Shown here piece after piece: positions 25,666 through 34,858 of a DNA stretch of 64,000 nt (positions are counted from its first letter, which is position 1; the number at the start of each line of letters is the position of its first letter). The notes below the pieces were generated by a model. That model saw only the letters and a program-made list of their open reading frames with translations. It was not told the DNA's origin and searched no databases. The translations under genes and the position numbers were made by a program. Source of the DNA: Bog-756 sp963701325 (GTDB lineage Bacteria > Actinomycetota > Acidimicrobiia > Acidimicrobiales > RAAP-2); assembly GCA_963701325.1 (NCBI GenBank), contig OY969604.1, positions 558,001 to 622,000 of the forward strand, read 5' to 3'.

Positions 25666-27234
25666 TCACCCTGCTGCGGACAGGGTGGCGGCACGCTCCC
25701 GCAGGGCCGTCCGATCGGGTTTCCCGACGCCGAGCACGGGGATCTCCTCGAGGTGGACCACATGCTCGGGCGTCTTGAACCGGGCGACCTCACGGTCGGC
25801 GAACCAGCGCCGGCACTCGGCGACGTCGATGGCGCGGTCCCCGACCACGAACGCGACCACCCGCTCACCCAACCGCTCGTCCGGTGTCCCGACCACGACC
25901 GCCTGGCGGACGCCCGGGTGGAGCTCGAGGACCCGCTCGACCTCGGCCGAGGCAATGTTCTCCCCACCCCGGATGATCAACTCCTTGAGCCGGCCGACGA
26001 TGGTCAGCCACCCGTCGGGGTCCAGCGTCCCGAGGTCCCCGGTCGCGAACCACCCGCGGCGCACCGCCTCGGCCGTCTGCGATGCGTCGCCGTAGCCCAC
26101 GAACAGCTCGGGACCGCGCACCAGGACCTCCCCCCGCTCGCCAGAGGGGACCGGGCGGACCGTTCCCGGCTCGGCCACCCGGATCTCGGCGTCGCCCACC
26201 GAGTGCCCGTCGGTGTCGCGGGCCATCTCTGGAGGGTCGTCCCAGCAGGTGGTGGTCACGGTCGGCGCCTCGGTCGATCCGTAGGTGCGCTTGACCATCG
26301 CGCCGAACCCCTCGCGGGCCACGTCGATGAACTCGGGAGTCACCCCGGTCGACCCACACGAGACCACCCGCATGGTGGTGACCCGGTCCCGACAGCCAGG
26401 AACATCCAGCATCCCGAGGAAAAGGGTCGGTGGTCCGATCATGTAGCTCGCGCGGTGCTCCGCGGCGAGGCGCACCCCCAGCTCGGCGTCCCACTTCTGC
26501 ATGAGCACCACGTTCATGGCCGCCGCACCGGGCACCAGCACCGAGTTGAGGAGCCCGGACACGTGGGCCAGGGGGGAGGGCATCAGGGCCACGTCGTCGG
26601 AGGTGAGGCCGTGGGCGCGGGCCATCATGCGCCCCTTGTAGGCGAGCCCCCGGTGGGTGTGGAAGACCGCCTTCGGGTAGCCCGTCGATCCCGACGTGAA
26701 CAGCACGACGGCCACGTCCGAGCCACGCGGCCGGGTGGCGGCGACCGGTACGGCATCGAGCAGGTCGTCGAACCGGGGGTCGCCGACGCGGACACCGATG
26801 GCGTCCGCCAGCCCGGCGAGGGGGAGGTCAGCGCCGGACAGGGTCACGGTCGGCTGCAGGTCGGTCTGCATGCGGGCCACCTCGGTCGCGCCGACCTGGT
26901 GGTGGATGGGGGCGGCCACCGCGCCGCTCCTCCAGCAGGCGTGGAACAGAACCAGCGCCTCCCACCAGTTCGGGAGCTGCCAGGAGACCACGTCGCCGCG
27001 TCGGACGCCCCGGGCACGCAGTCCAGCAGCAGCCGAGTCGGCCAGGCGGTCGAAGGTGCGGGCGTCGATGCTGATCCCCCCGTCCACGACGGCAATGGCA
27101 TCGGGTCGCCGGCGGGTGGACAGCAACCGGTCCAGCGTGGGTACGTCCCAGGCTCCCCCACCGGCGCGATAGCGGGCGGCGTCCGGCTGACGGTACGTGG
27201 CTCGGAACCTCACCGTCCCCTCACCGTGCAGCAC
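25666..27234 (-). CDS. Acyl-CoA synthetase (AMP-forming)
   Basis: Adenylate-forming ligase of 522 residues. Motifs: 'VVLFTSGSTGYPKAVFHTHRG' P-loop region, 'MVKRTYGSTEAPT' (A5), 'GWFATGDLGTLDPDGWL' (A7), 'GRLKELIIRGGENIASAEVE' (A8) and 'PVLGVGKPDRTAL' with the catalytic Lys. All are canonical, so an active acid:CoA ligase is expected, of medium-chain or cyclohexanecarboxylate-type substrate range (inference). It is divergent from the APH-like kinase, with 228 bp between starts. Confidence 0.9.
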   Translation of the reverse strand: MLHGEGTVRFRATYRQPDAARYRAGGGAWDVPTLDRLLSTRRRPDAIAVVDGGISIDARTFDRLADSAAAGLRARGVRRGDVVSWQLPNWWEALVLFHACWRSGAVAAPIHHQVGATEVARMQTDLQPTVTLSGADLPLAGLADAIGVRVGDPRFDDLLDAVPVAATRPRGSDVAVVLFTSGSTGYPKAVFHTHRGLAYKGRMMARAHGLTSDDVALMPSPLAHVSGLLNSVLVPGAAAMNVVLMQKWDAELGVRLAAEHRASYMIGPPTLFLGMLDVPGCRDRVTTMRVVSCGSTGVTPEFIDVAREGFGAMVKRTYGSTEAPTVTTTCWDDPPEMARDTDGHSVGDAEIRVAEPGTVRPVPSGERGEVLVRGPELFVGYGDASQTAEAVRRGWFATGDLGTLDPDGWLTIVGRLKELIIRGGENIASAEVERVLELHPGVRQAVVVGTPDERLGERVVAFVVGDRAIDVAECRRWFADREVARFKTPEHVVHLEEIPVLGVGKPDRTALRERAATLSAAG

Positions 27235-27462
27235 CTTCCGGACCAGTCGTCCTCACCCGCTCGCTCCTCCCCCGCGTCTGCGCGCCCGGGCCGGGGCGTC
27301 GCGGCAGGGCCACTCTATGGGGTCGCCCACTGATCGGGACGGCCGCGACCGGAGCCCGCGCGGCGCCGGCACCCTCCCGACGGGGCACCTATCCTCCCGA
27401 TGCGGGCCCACGGCGGGGACCCGCCGACGACGATCGGCACGCCGACCACCGGAAGGATGCCT

Positions 27463-28485
27463 GTGACCGAACCCACCACACAGGACGACGCGGCACTGGC
27501 CGCGGCACTGGCGCGGTGGCTCGTCGAGCGCCACGGCCACGAGGAGGCCGAGGTGCGCGGTCTCCACCGGCCGTCGGTCGGCTACTCGAGCCTGACCGTC
27601 ATCGTCGACGCGGCCTGGAGGGAGCGCGATCGACAGGTGGCGCGGGAATTCGTGGTGCGGATGGCCCCAGAGGGGAGCGGCACGTTCCCGCACTACGACC
27701 TCGGTGCCCAGGCCGAGGCGCAGCTCGCAGCTGCGGCGGTCGGTGTCCCGATCGCCACCCCGGTGCTCGAGGCCGACGCCGGCTGGCTGGGCGCGCCCTT
27801 CATCTCGATGCCCATGATCACAGGGCACATCATCGGGGAGGTCGGCCACCTGGACGGTTGGCTGACGTCACTCAGCGCCGCGCGCCGGAGCGAGGTCCAC
27901 CACGCCTTCCTGACCGCCGTCGCCCGGATCCACCGAGCCGTCGTCCCGGCCCGCTCGGCCATCCCCCGGCGCGACAACGCCGCCGAGCTCGTCTACTGGG
28001 AGACGTATCTCGACTGGTCGAGCGGGGGCTCGCCGGTTCCAGCGCTCGTGGACGCGCTGCGGTGGTGCCGCGCGCACCTGCCCACCGACGAGTCACTGCC
28101 GGCGCTGCTCTGGGGGGACGTGCGCCTCGGCAACGTCGTGTTGGGAGACGACCTCGCTGTCCGGGCGGTGCTCGACTGGGACATGACGTCCGTCGGCGCC
28201 CCCGAGCACGACCTCGCCTGGTTCACCAGCCTCGACCTCACCGCAGCGCACCTGTTCGGACGTCGTACCGAGGGATTCCCCGACCGCGAGGGCACGGTGG
28301 CGCTCTTCGAGGAGCTGGGCGGGCGGCCGGTCCGGCACCTCGACTGGTACGAGACCCTCGCCATGCTCCGCAGCGCTGCTGTCATGACCCGTCTCGGCTA
28401 TCTCCGCGCAGAGGCGGGAGAGGCGCCCCTGCTGCCCATCGACGACAACCCGATCCTGGATCTGCTCCGGAGCCGCCTCGCCTGA
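27463..28485 (+). CDS. APH-family kinase (ACAD10/11- and LvaA-like phosphotransferase)
   Basis: Protein of 340 residues with the aminoglycoside-phosphotransferase/choline kinase fold. The catalytic loop reads 'LLWGDVRLGNVVL' (217-224 core; Trp replaces the usual His), and the metal-binding 'AVLDWDMTSVGAPEHDLAW' has Asp238 and Asp240. This W-G-D-x-R-x-G-N form is the one I associate with APH domains linked to acyl-CoA dehydrogenases, such as human ACAD10/11 and Pseudomonas LvaA, which phosphorylate 4-hydroxyacyl-CoA. Antibiotic resistance is unlikely. GTG at 27463 is chosen because GGAAGG lies six bases upstream; the ATG at 27457 is too close to it. Confidence 0.8.
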   Translation: MTEPTTQDDAALAAALARWLVERHGHEEAEVRGLHRPSVGYSSLTVIVDAAWRERDRQVAREFVVRMAPEGSGTFPHYDLGAQAEAQLAAAAVGVPIATPVLEADAGWLGAPFISMPMITGHIIGEVGHLDGWLTSLSAARRSEVHHAFLTAVARIHRAVVPARSAIPRRDNAAELVYWETYLDWSSGGSPVPALVDALRWCRAHLPTDESLPALLWGDVRLGNVVLGDDLAVRAVLDWDMTSVGAPEHDLAWFTSLDLTAAHLFGRRTEGFPDREGTVALFEELGGRPVRHLDWYETLAMLRSAAVMTRLGYLRAEAGEAPLLPIDDNPILDLLRSRLA

Positions 28486-28527
28486 TCGCGGATTCCCCGA
28501 CCGGACGCACCCGACCTGACCGGGGAA

Positions 28528-28576
28528 CCTTGGGCTGCGGGCCGCTCTGACACCCTGGGTTGCGGGCCCCTCCGAC
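28528..28576. repeat. Imperfect 24-bp tandem direct repeat
   Basis: Copies at 28528-28551 and 28553-28576 match at about 20 of 24 positions (core TGGG-TGCGGGCC). They lie between the kinase stop and the P450 start. They may be part of the P450 control region or a neutral duplication; nothing decides between these. Confidence 0.4.
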
Positions 28577-28682
28577 GGTTGCCGGCAGCCGACCGCTGCG
28601 CACCTCAGGTGAGCCTCCACTCGTGGTGGGAACGGCGTCTGTGCCAATATGACAATGGTTTCATCACGCCCCGAGGAGCAGC

Positions 28683-29897
28683 ATGAGCGATCAACAGCAA
28701 GCAGCCGAGCCCGACGAAGAGGTCGATCCGTTCGCTGCCATGGATCCAGAGATGGCAGCCCACCCGCAGCCCATGTTCAAGTTGCTCCGAGACGACATGC
28801 CGGTCATGCCGATGGACACCGGGGTCGTGGTCAGCCGCAAGGTCGACGTCGACGAGATCCTGCGCCACCCGGAGATCTTCTCGTCGAACTTCGACGCAGT
28901 GAACCTGATGAACGTGCGGCCCCTGATCCCCCTCCAGATCGATCCGCCCGAGCACAAGAAGTTCCGAAAGCTGCTCGACCCGATCTTCGCCCCGCGGGAG
29001 GTCGCGTTGCTCGAGGACTCGTTCGTCGTGGCGATCAACGAGCTCATCGACCGGTTCATCGACCGGGGCGAGGTCGACTTCGCCAAGGAGTTCTCGACCC
29101 TCTTCCCGACCAAGGTCTTCCTCGGCCTCCTCGGCCTCCCGGTCGAAGAGCTCCCGACGTTCCTCGCCATGAAGGACGGGATCATCCGGCCCAACATCGT
29201 CATCGGCAGCAAGTACGGCGCCGAGGACACCAAGGCCTACCAGAAGCAGACGGCGGACTCGATCTACGACTACTTCAACAAGGTCCTCGACCAGCGGGAG
29301 ATCGAGCGCCAGGACGACCTGCTGAGCCGCTTCCTCGACGCCACCGTCGACGGCGAGAAGCTGACCCGCGAGGACATCCTGGACATCTGCTTCCTGTTCC
29401 TCATCGCCGGTCTGGACACGGTGACCTCCTCACTCGACTGCATCTTCGCCTACCTCGCCCAGCACCCGGAGCAGCGCCGCGAGATCGTCGACGATCCTGC
29501 GAAGATCCCGGCGGCCATCGAGGAGCTCCTCCGCTGGGAGACGCCGGTGATGGGCGTGGCCAGGGTGGCCGTCCAGGAGACCGAGATAGACGGCTGCCCG
29601 GTGCACAAGGGCGACGGGGTCATGATCATGCTCGGCTCCGTCAACACCGACGAGGCAGACCTGCCCGACGCCGACGTCGTCCGCTTCGACCGCGAGGTCA
29701 ACCGCCACGTCGCCTTCGGCGGCGGCGTGCACCGCTGTCTCGGGTCGCACCTCGCGAGGCTCGAGCTCCGCACCGCTGTGCGCGAGTGGCACCGACGCAT
29801 CCCCGAGTACTCGGTCGCCGAGGGCCACACCCTCGTCTACACGCCGTCGATCCGCTCGATCGACACCTTCCCGATGGTGTTCACCGCCGCCACCTGA
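28683..29897 (+). CDS. Cytochrome P450
   Basis: Soluble bacterial P450 of 404 residues. The heme-binding loop 'FGGGVHRCLGSHLAR' gives Cys352 as the thiolate ligand; the K-helix ExxR is Glu281-Arg284; the I-helix oxygen-activation motif is 'IAGLDT' (241-246), with Asp before Thr in place of the common Glu/Asp-Thr pair. It would hydroxylate a hydrophobic substrate using a ferredoxin such as that encoded at 22.5 kb. AGGAG five bases before the ATG fixes the start. It is monocistronic and convergent with a CoA-transferase gene. Confidence 0.95.
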   Translation: MSDQQQAAEPDEEVDPFAAMDPEMAAHPQPMFKLLRDDMPVMPMDTGVVVSRKVDVDEILRHPEIFSSNFDAVNLMNVRPLIPLQIDPPEHKKFRKLLDPIFAPREVALLEDSFVVAINELIDRFIDRGEVDFAKEFSTLFPTKVFLGLLGLPVEELPTFLAMKDGIIRPNIVIGSKYGAEDTKAYQKQTADSIYDYFNKVLDQREIERQDDLLSRFLDATVDGEKLTREDILDICFLFLIAGLDTVTSSLDCIFAYLAQHPEQRREIVDDPAKIPAAIEELLRWETPVMGVARVAVQETEIDGCPVHKGDGVMIMLGSVNTDEADLPDADVVRFDREVNRHVAFGGGVHRCLGSHLARLELRTAVREWHRRIPEYSVAEGHTLVYTPSIRSIDTFPMVFTAAT

Positions 29898-29925
29898 CCC
29901 AACCCGAAGGCGACACCGGGTCAGG
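29893..29925. terminator. Hairpin between convergent P450 and CoA-transferase genes
   Basis: A perfect 8-bp inverted repeat CCTGACCC / GGGTCAGG (29893-29900 and 29918-29925) overlaps the P450 stop codon and lies in the 40-bp convergent gap. There is no T-run, as is common in high-GC actinobacteria. Confidence 0.4.
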
Positions 29926-29937
29926 CCGACCCGACGG

Positions 29938-31155
29938 TCAGAGGACGGCGCCCGAGACCTTGTGGGCGACGATGGTGTCCCAGTCGAGTCCGAGCTCGAG
30001 CAGGATCTCGTCGGTGTGCTCCCCGTGGCCGGGAGCGGCCTTGAGCTGATCGGCCGTCTCGTTCATCTGGACCGGGTTGGCCACCAGGTCGTACTCCTTG
30101 CCGTCCTCCCGGTTGATCCGGGCCAGATACCCGTTGGCCCCGACCATCGGGTCGTCGACCAGTTCGCTCGCCATCTGTACGGGCGCCCACGCCCCGGAGA
30201 GGGCGGCCAGCACGGCCTTCCACTCCTCGTAGGTCCGACTGGCGAAGAGCCGATCGATCTCGGCCACGCACTCCTCCCGATTGGCGAAGCGGGCGGCGCC
30301 GTCAATGAAGCGCGGGTCCTCGATCAGATCGGGGCGACCGACGACGGTACAGAACTCGGACCAGTACCGGTCCCCCTGGAGCATCATGAGGATGATGAAC
30401 CGGTCGTCGCTGGTGCGGTAGTGCCCGACCAGGGGGTTGGGCGCCGCGGAACGGTTGAACTTGGGCATCGGGTCGCCCCCGTAGAGGCCCGAGGCCACGA
30501 TGTCCGGTGAGAGCTGCCACATGGCCAACCCGAGCAGCGAGACATCGACGATCGGGGCTTCCCCGGTGGTCGCCCGCTGCAGCAGGGCGGCCGCGATCCC
30601 TCCGGCGATGGCCATGCCGCCGACCAGGTCGCCGAACGCGGCCCGGCCCCCGATGGGGTGCCGGGAGTCGGGCGGGGTCAGGGCGTTGGAGATGCCGCCG
30701 CGTCCCCAGTAGACCGACCCGTCGTAGCCGGGTCGGTTGCGGTCCACCCCGAGGGGCCCCTGTCCGGTGCCGCGTGCGTAGACGATGTCAGGGTTGACCT
30801 CGCGGATGTGCTCCACGTCGATCTTGAGCCGCTGGCGCACGTCGGGCAGGAAGCTCGTGAGAAAGACGTCCGATCGTTCGACGAGCCGGTAGAGCAGGTC
30901 GCGGCCGGTGTCGCTGCGAATGTCGATCCCGATGCTCCGCTTGCCCCGGTTGGGCTGCTCCATGATGTAGTTGACCGCATCGGGGCCGCCAGGGATGAGG
31001 CCCATCGAGATCAGGCCACGCTGGGGGTCGCCGGTCTCGGGGTGCTCGACCTTGATCACGTCGGCTCCCCAGTCGGCCAGGACCGCTCCCGCCGAGGGGA
31101 CGAAGGTCCAGGCGGCGACCTCGAGGACCCGGAAGCCTTTCAGTGCATCGGACAT
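29938..31155 (-). CDS. Family III CoA-transferase (CaiB/BaiF)
   Basis: Protein of 405 residues. The N-terminal 'FRVLEVAAWTFVPSAGAVLADWGADVIKVEHPETGD' is the family III hallmark, and 'NRGKRSIGIDIRSDTGRDLLYRLVERSDVFLTSF' follows. The segment 'RPGYDGSVYWGRGG' carries the Asp that acts as acyl acceptor in this family. It moves CoA between carboxylic acids without ATP. The ATG at 31153-31155 is preceded by AAAGGAT; an ATG 13 codons upstream is less likely. The amidohydrolase gene lies 88 bp upstream on the same strand. Confidence 0.92.
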   Translation of the reverse strand: MSDALKGFRVLEVAAWTFVPSAGAVLADWGADVIKVEHPETGDPQRGLISMGLIPGGPDAVNYIMEQPNRGKRSIGIDIRSDTGRDLLYRLVERSDVFLTSFLPDVRQRLKIDVEHIREVNPDIVYARGTGQGPLGVDRNRPGYDGSVYWGRGGISNALTPPDSRHPIGGRAAFGDLVGGMAIAGGIAAALLQRATTGEAPIVDVSLLGLAMWQLSPDIVASGLYGGDPMPKFNRSAAPNPLVGHYRTSDDRFIILMMLQGDRYWSEFCTVVGRPDLIEDPRFIDGAARFANREECVAEIDRLFASRTYEEWKAVLAALSGAWAPVQMASELVDDPMVGANGYLARINREDGKEYDLVANPVQMNETADQLKAAPGHGEHTDEILLELGLDWDTIVAHKVSGAVL

Positions 31156-31243
31156 GGCGGCATCCTTTGTTCGAGGGGCCGGCTGGGCCGGCACCGGGGG
31201 CAGACGTTGGGGTCAGTCGGAGGTGCGGACGATCAGCGGGGAC

Positions 31244-32539
31244 TCAGTCCCCCGAGCCGCCCGAGCTGCCGACGTGCATGAGGTCCTTGGCCAGGGTGCC
31301 TCCCGACGCGACGCCGGCGCGGGCTGCGGAGCGGATCGAGATGTCGTGTCCCACGGCCTTCGCCCGGAGGGCACCGACGGTGCAGTGCTCCTTGCCACCG
31401 AGCGCCGTGAACGGGTCGTAGTGGAAGTGGCGCATGGCGTTGAGGTGGGTGATCCGGTCGATGTCGCGGTCGGAGACCCCCTCGAGGCTGTCCGTCAGGA
31501 TCTCGGGCGAGCGCGGCCAGGTCGAGTCGGAGTGGGGGTAGTCGCATTCCCAGGTCACGTTGTCCATGTCGAGGAATCCGCGGCTGGCCACGCCGAACTT
31601 GTCGTCGATGAAGCAGGTGATCACGTTCCGGTTGAACACCTCGCTCGGCAGCGTGTCGCCGAAGTCCTGACCGGTCCAGAGGTGGTGGCGGCCGTAGTTG
31701 TAGTCGACCCGTTCGAGGAAGTACGGAACCCAGCCGATGCCGCCTTCGGACAGGGCGAATCTGAGGTCGGGGAACTTCCGGAGCACCGGGGACCAGACCA
31801 GGTCGGCCGCTGCCTGCACGATGTTCATCGGGGTCAGGGTGATCAGGCAGTCCATGGGAGCGTCGTCCGAGGTGATCACCAGGGCCGACGAGGAGCCGAT
31901 GTGCATGCAGAGCACGACTTCCTCCTCGCTGCAGGCCTTCCACACCGGATCCCAGTGGTCCGAATGGATGCTCGGCCAGCCCAGCTTGGAGGGGTTCTCC
32001 GAGAAGGTCATCGCATGGGCACCCTTGGCCGCGACGCGCCGGATCTCGGCCGCCATCACCTCGGGGTCCCAGATCGCCGGGATCGGGCAGGGGATGAACC
32101 GCCCCGGGTAGCTCCCGCACCACCCATCGATGTGCCAGTCGTTGTAGGCCTGGACCATGGCCAGGGCCACGTCCTTGTCCTCGGTGCGGGCGAAGAGCTG
32201 CCCGCAGAACTGCGGGAAGGAGGGGAAGCAGAGCGAGCCGAGCACCCCGTTGGCGTTCATGTCCTTGACCCGTTCGTCGATGTCGTAGCAGCCGGGACGC
32301 AGCTGATCGAACGACGTGGGCTCGAGGCCGTACTCCTCGGGCGGCCGGCCGGCCACCGCGTTGAGGGCGACGTTGTTGAGCACCTGGCCCTCGTAGAGCC
32401 AGGCATTGGTGCCGTCGGCATTGGTGACGAATTTGGGCGCCAGGTCGGCGTACTTCGCCGGGAGCCTCCCCTCGAACAGGTCGGGCGGCTCGACGACGTG
32501 GTCGTCGACGCTCACCATCACCATCTCGTCGATCTTCAT
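31244..32539 (-). CDS. Amidohydrolase-family protein (metal-dependent hydrolase/decarboxylase type)
   Basis: Protein of 431 residues. The N-terminal metal site 'VSVDDHVVEPPDLF' has Asp12-x-His14 and Glu17, the pattern of the ACMSD/amidohydrolase-2 group; later 'HIGSSS' and 'FECDYPHSDSTWP'-like 'WECDYPHSD' supply further ligands. Members decarboxylate or hydrolyse aromatic and related acids. Such proteins are frequent in actinobacterial terpenoid and steroid gene regions. The ATG at 32537-32539 has GGGAG upstream. It precedes the CoA-transferase on the same strand. Confidence 0.88.
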   Translation of the reverse strand: MKIDEMVMVSVDDHVVEPPDLFEGRLPAKYADLAPKFVTNADGTNAWLYEGQVLNNVALNAVAGRPPEEYGLEPTSFDQLRPGCYDIDERVKDMNANGVLGSLCFPSFPQFCGQLFARTEDKDVALAMVQAYNDWHIDGWCGSYPGRFIPCPIPAIWDPEVMAAEIRRVAAKGAHAMTFSENPSKLGWPSIHSDHWDPVWKACSEEEVVLCMHIGSSSALVITSDDAPMDCLITLTPMNIVQAAADLVWSPVLRKFPDLRFALSEGGIGWVPYFLERVDYNYGRHHLWTGQDFGDTLPSEVFNRNVITCFIDDKFGVASRGFLDMDNVTWECDYPHSDSTWPRSPEILTDSLEGVSDRDIDRITHLNAMRHFHYDPFTALGGKEHCTVGALRAKAVGHDISIRSAARAGVASGGTLAKDLMHVGSSGGSGD

Positions 32540-32646
32540 CTGTGCACTCCCCCATGGACCGGGACCCGGATCCCTCGATTCTTTCAGACCCACCCTAGGG
32601 CGTCATCTCAGCAGTCGCGAACCGTCATCTCAGCGACGGCGAACCG

Positions 32647-33795
32647 TCACGCGACCAGGCCTGCAGCCACGTCGGCCATCGACGCCTCGACCACCGCGTC
32701 GGTCCCCGTGTCGAGCACCTCCAGGACGGCAGCCGTGGCGGCCAACCCGGTCACCGGATCGGCGACGGCATCGGCGCAGAAGCAGGGCCCGCGGTCGTCC
32801 CAGACCACCAGGCCGCCGGCCACCGCGGCATCGTCGCCGAAGGCCACCCGGGTTGCGGACCGGCCCTCGGACCCGTATCCCGTGATCGAGAGCCAGACCC
32901 TCGGTCGCCCGCCGCGGACGACGGCCTCGGGGTCCAGTCCCAACTGATCGAGCGCGCGCGGACGGGCCGAGGTGAGCACCACATCCGCCGCGGCGACGAT
33001 CTCGAGCAGCCGGCGGCGGCCGGTGGCCGTCGCCAGGTCGACCACGACCGACTGCTTGCCGCCGTTGAGGCCATCGAAGAAGGAGGCGGGCCCTGACCGT
33101 GCTCCGTCCAGCCGCCCTGACGACTCGACCTTCAGGACCCGAGCGCCGCACTCGCCGAGCAACGCTCCGACCAGGGGCCCGGCCCACAGGGCCGACAGAT
33201 CTGCCACCACCAGGTCGGATGCGGCCGCGAACGGCCGACCCTCGGCGGTCACGCGGGTCCGGATCCCGGGCCCGGGACCGGTGCCGGTGGCCACGGCGCG
33301 CTCGCCGAGAGACGCGACCGGGAGCCCGAGCAGGGCGGCCCGATCGACCAGCGTCGCCCGCGCCGTCCGGCCCACGACCGCTGTCACCGGTCCCCACTCG
33401 TCCTCGGCGACCGCCCCTGGGAGCTCGAGCCAGGCGGGGGCCAGCACCCAGTCGTCTGGTCGGGCCAGATTCACGGCCACCCATCCGTCGGCTGCGGCGA
33501 GCAGCCGGGCACTCCCCCCGCAGCTGCGGTCCCCGCCGCGGTGCAGCCCCGCTTCGGCAGCGCGGGCAGTCATGACGCGGAGTGGGTCGACCCGCACCTG
33601 CACGCCGAGATGGGCGGAGAACTCGGCGATCTGCCCTGCCAGGCGGGTGACGCCGGCAACCAGTCCAGCGGGCGGATCGAGCCCGGGACCGTCGGGTCTG
33701 CCCGTCAGGTCCCGGAGCCCGGTGGCCGCCCCCCATGCGGACACCTCGACGTCCTGGCCCGGGGTCGCATCGCCGATCGGCCCACCGCTCCGCAT
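32647..33795 (-). CDS. Permuted family III CoA-transferase
   Basis: Protein of 382 residues. The segment 'VVADLSALWAGPLVGALLGECGARVLKVES', which opens normal CaiB proteins, begins at about residue 195. The first 190 residues look like the C-terminal half of a CaiB protein ('GGSARLLAAADGWVAVNLARPDDW', 'LVDRAALLGLPVA'). The halves are thus swapped relative to the common order. I recall similar permuted actinobacterial proteins annotated only as CoA-transferase. The ATG at 33793-33795 has GGGGGAC upstream; the same frame is open for another 1.5 kb but that is antisense shadow of the next genes. It is divergent from the enoyl-CoA hydratase gene. Confidence 0.8.
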   Translation of the reverse strand: MRSGGPIGDATPGQDVEVSAWGAATGLRDLTGRPDGPGLDPPAGLVAGVTRLAGQIAEFSAHLGVQVRVDPLRVMTARAAEAGLHRGGDRSCGGSARLLAAADGWVAVNLARPDDWVLAPAWLELPGAVAEDEWGPVTAVVGRTARATLVDRAALLGLPVASLGERAVATGTGPGPGIRTRVTAEGRPFAAASDLVVADLSALWAGPLVGALLGECGARVLKVESSGRLDGARSGPASFFDGLNGGKQSVVVDLATATGRRRLLEIVAAADVVLTSARPRALDQLGLDPEAVVRGGRPRVWLSITGYGSEGRSATRVAFGDDAAVAGGLVVWDDRGPCFCADAVADPVTGLAATAAVLEVLDTGTDAVVEASMADVAAGLVA

Positions 33796-33843
33796 ATCAA
33801 CCGTCCCCCTGGCCCATGGACGGCGAACATTACCCTCGTGTGC

Positions 33844-34833
33844 ATGGAGACCGTCCCGGTGCCCGGCCGCGCCTTCGCCCGGACCCTGGCGGACGGAACG
33901 GCCTACGACGAGCTCGCCGAGCCCGGCGGGGGCCTCGTGCTCGTCGAGGGCGACGACCTGCCCGACGTGCTCGATCCACCCGCGGCCGAACACCTCCGGA
34001 GCCTCCCTGCGGTCGTCGGGGCCCTCGTCTCCGACACCGACCGGCGACCGGGTTGGGCCGATCTGGTCCTTGTGCCCGGCGATCCCTCGGTCGGCCGGGT
34101 AGCCGCCACGGTCGCGGCCGACCCGCTGGCCGCCACCGCTCTGGCCCTCCTGCTGAGGGGAGGGGAGGGACGCTCGATCGCGGAGGGGCTGGTCGCCGAG
34201 TCGACGGCCTACGGGCTCCTCCAGTCGGGTCCCGAATTCGCCCGCTGGCGGGCTGGACGGGCGCGGCTCGACCGGCCAGGCGACGAGGGGCGGGTGGTGC
34301 TCGTCGAGCGCCACGGCGACGAGCTCGAGATCACCCTCAACCGGCCCCGGGTGCGCAACGCGCTCGACGCCTCGATGCGTGACGGGCTCGACGAGGCGCT
34401 CCGGATCGCCTCGTTCGACCCGGAGATCACCGTCGTGCACCTCCGCGGTGCGGGACCGTCGTTCTGCAGCGGCGGCGATCTCGACGAGTTCGGCACGCGG
34501 TCCGACCCACCGTCGGCCCACCTCATCCGGCTGCTGCGGAACCCGGCACGCACGCTCGCCACGGTTGGCAACCGCACGGTGGCCCACCTGCACGGCGACG
34601 CGGTGGGCTCGGGCATCGAGCTGGCCGCCTTCGCACGACGCGTCGAGGCGGACCCCGGGACGCGGATCTCCCTTCCCGAGGTTCGGCTCGGACTCATCCC
34701 CGGCGCGGGCGGCACGGTGAGTCTCCCCCGCCGCATCGGCCGCCACCGCACGCTCCTCCTCGCGCTCGGGATCGACGTGCTCGACCTGGACACGGCACTG
34801 CGTTGGGGTCTGGTCGACGACGTCACCGGGTGA
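33844..34833 (+). CDS. Enoyl-CoA hydratase/isomerase family protein with N-terminal extension
   Basis: Protein of 329 residues. The crotonase domain starts near residue 150 ('VVLVERHGDELEITLNRPRVRNALD') and has both oxyanion elements, 'PSFCSGGDLDEFG' and 'LHGDAVGSGIELAAFA', and the catalytic-Glu stretch 'SLPEVRLGLIPGAGGTVSLPRRIG'. The first 145 residues are an extra domain without recognised motifs. With its Glu present it can act as hydratase. GTG at 33838 is an alternative start. It is convergent with the LLM-class gene. Confidence 0.85.
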   Translation: METVPVPGRAFARTLADGTAYDELAEPGGGLVLVEGDDLPDVLDPPAAEHLRSLPAVVGALVSDTDRRPGWADLVLVPGDPSVGRVAATVAADPLAATALALLLRGGEGRSIAEGLVAESTAYGLLQSGPEFARWRAGRARLDRPGDEGRVVLVERHGDELEITLNRPRVRNALDASMRDGLDEALRIASFDPEITVVHLRGAGPSFCSGGDLDEFGTRSDPPSAHLIRLLRNPARTLATVGNRTVAHLHGDAVGSGIELAAFARRVEADPGTRISLPEVRLGLIPGAGGTVSLPRRIGRHRTLLLALGIDVLDLDTALRWGLVDDVTG

Positions 34834-34858
34834 ACGGCGAGGCCCGTGACTGCCGGCG

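Noticed and set aside
27463..28485. Aminoglycoside resistance gene
   Set aside because: The catalytic loop has WGD in place of HGD and the context is acyl-CoA metabolism.
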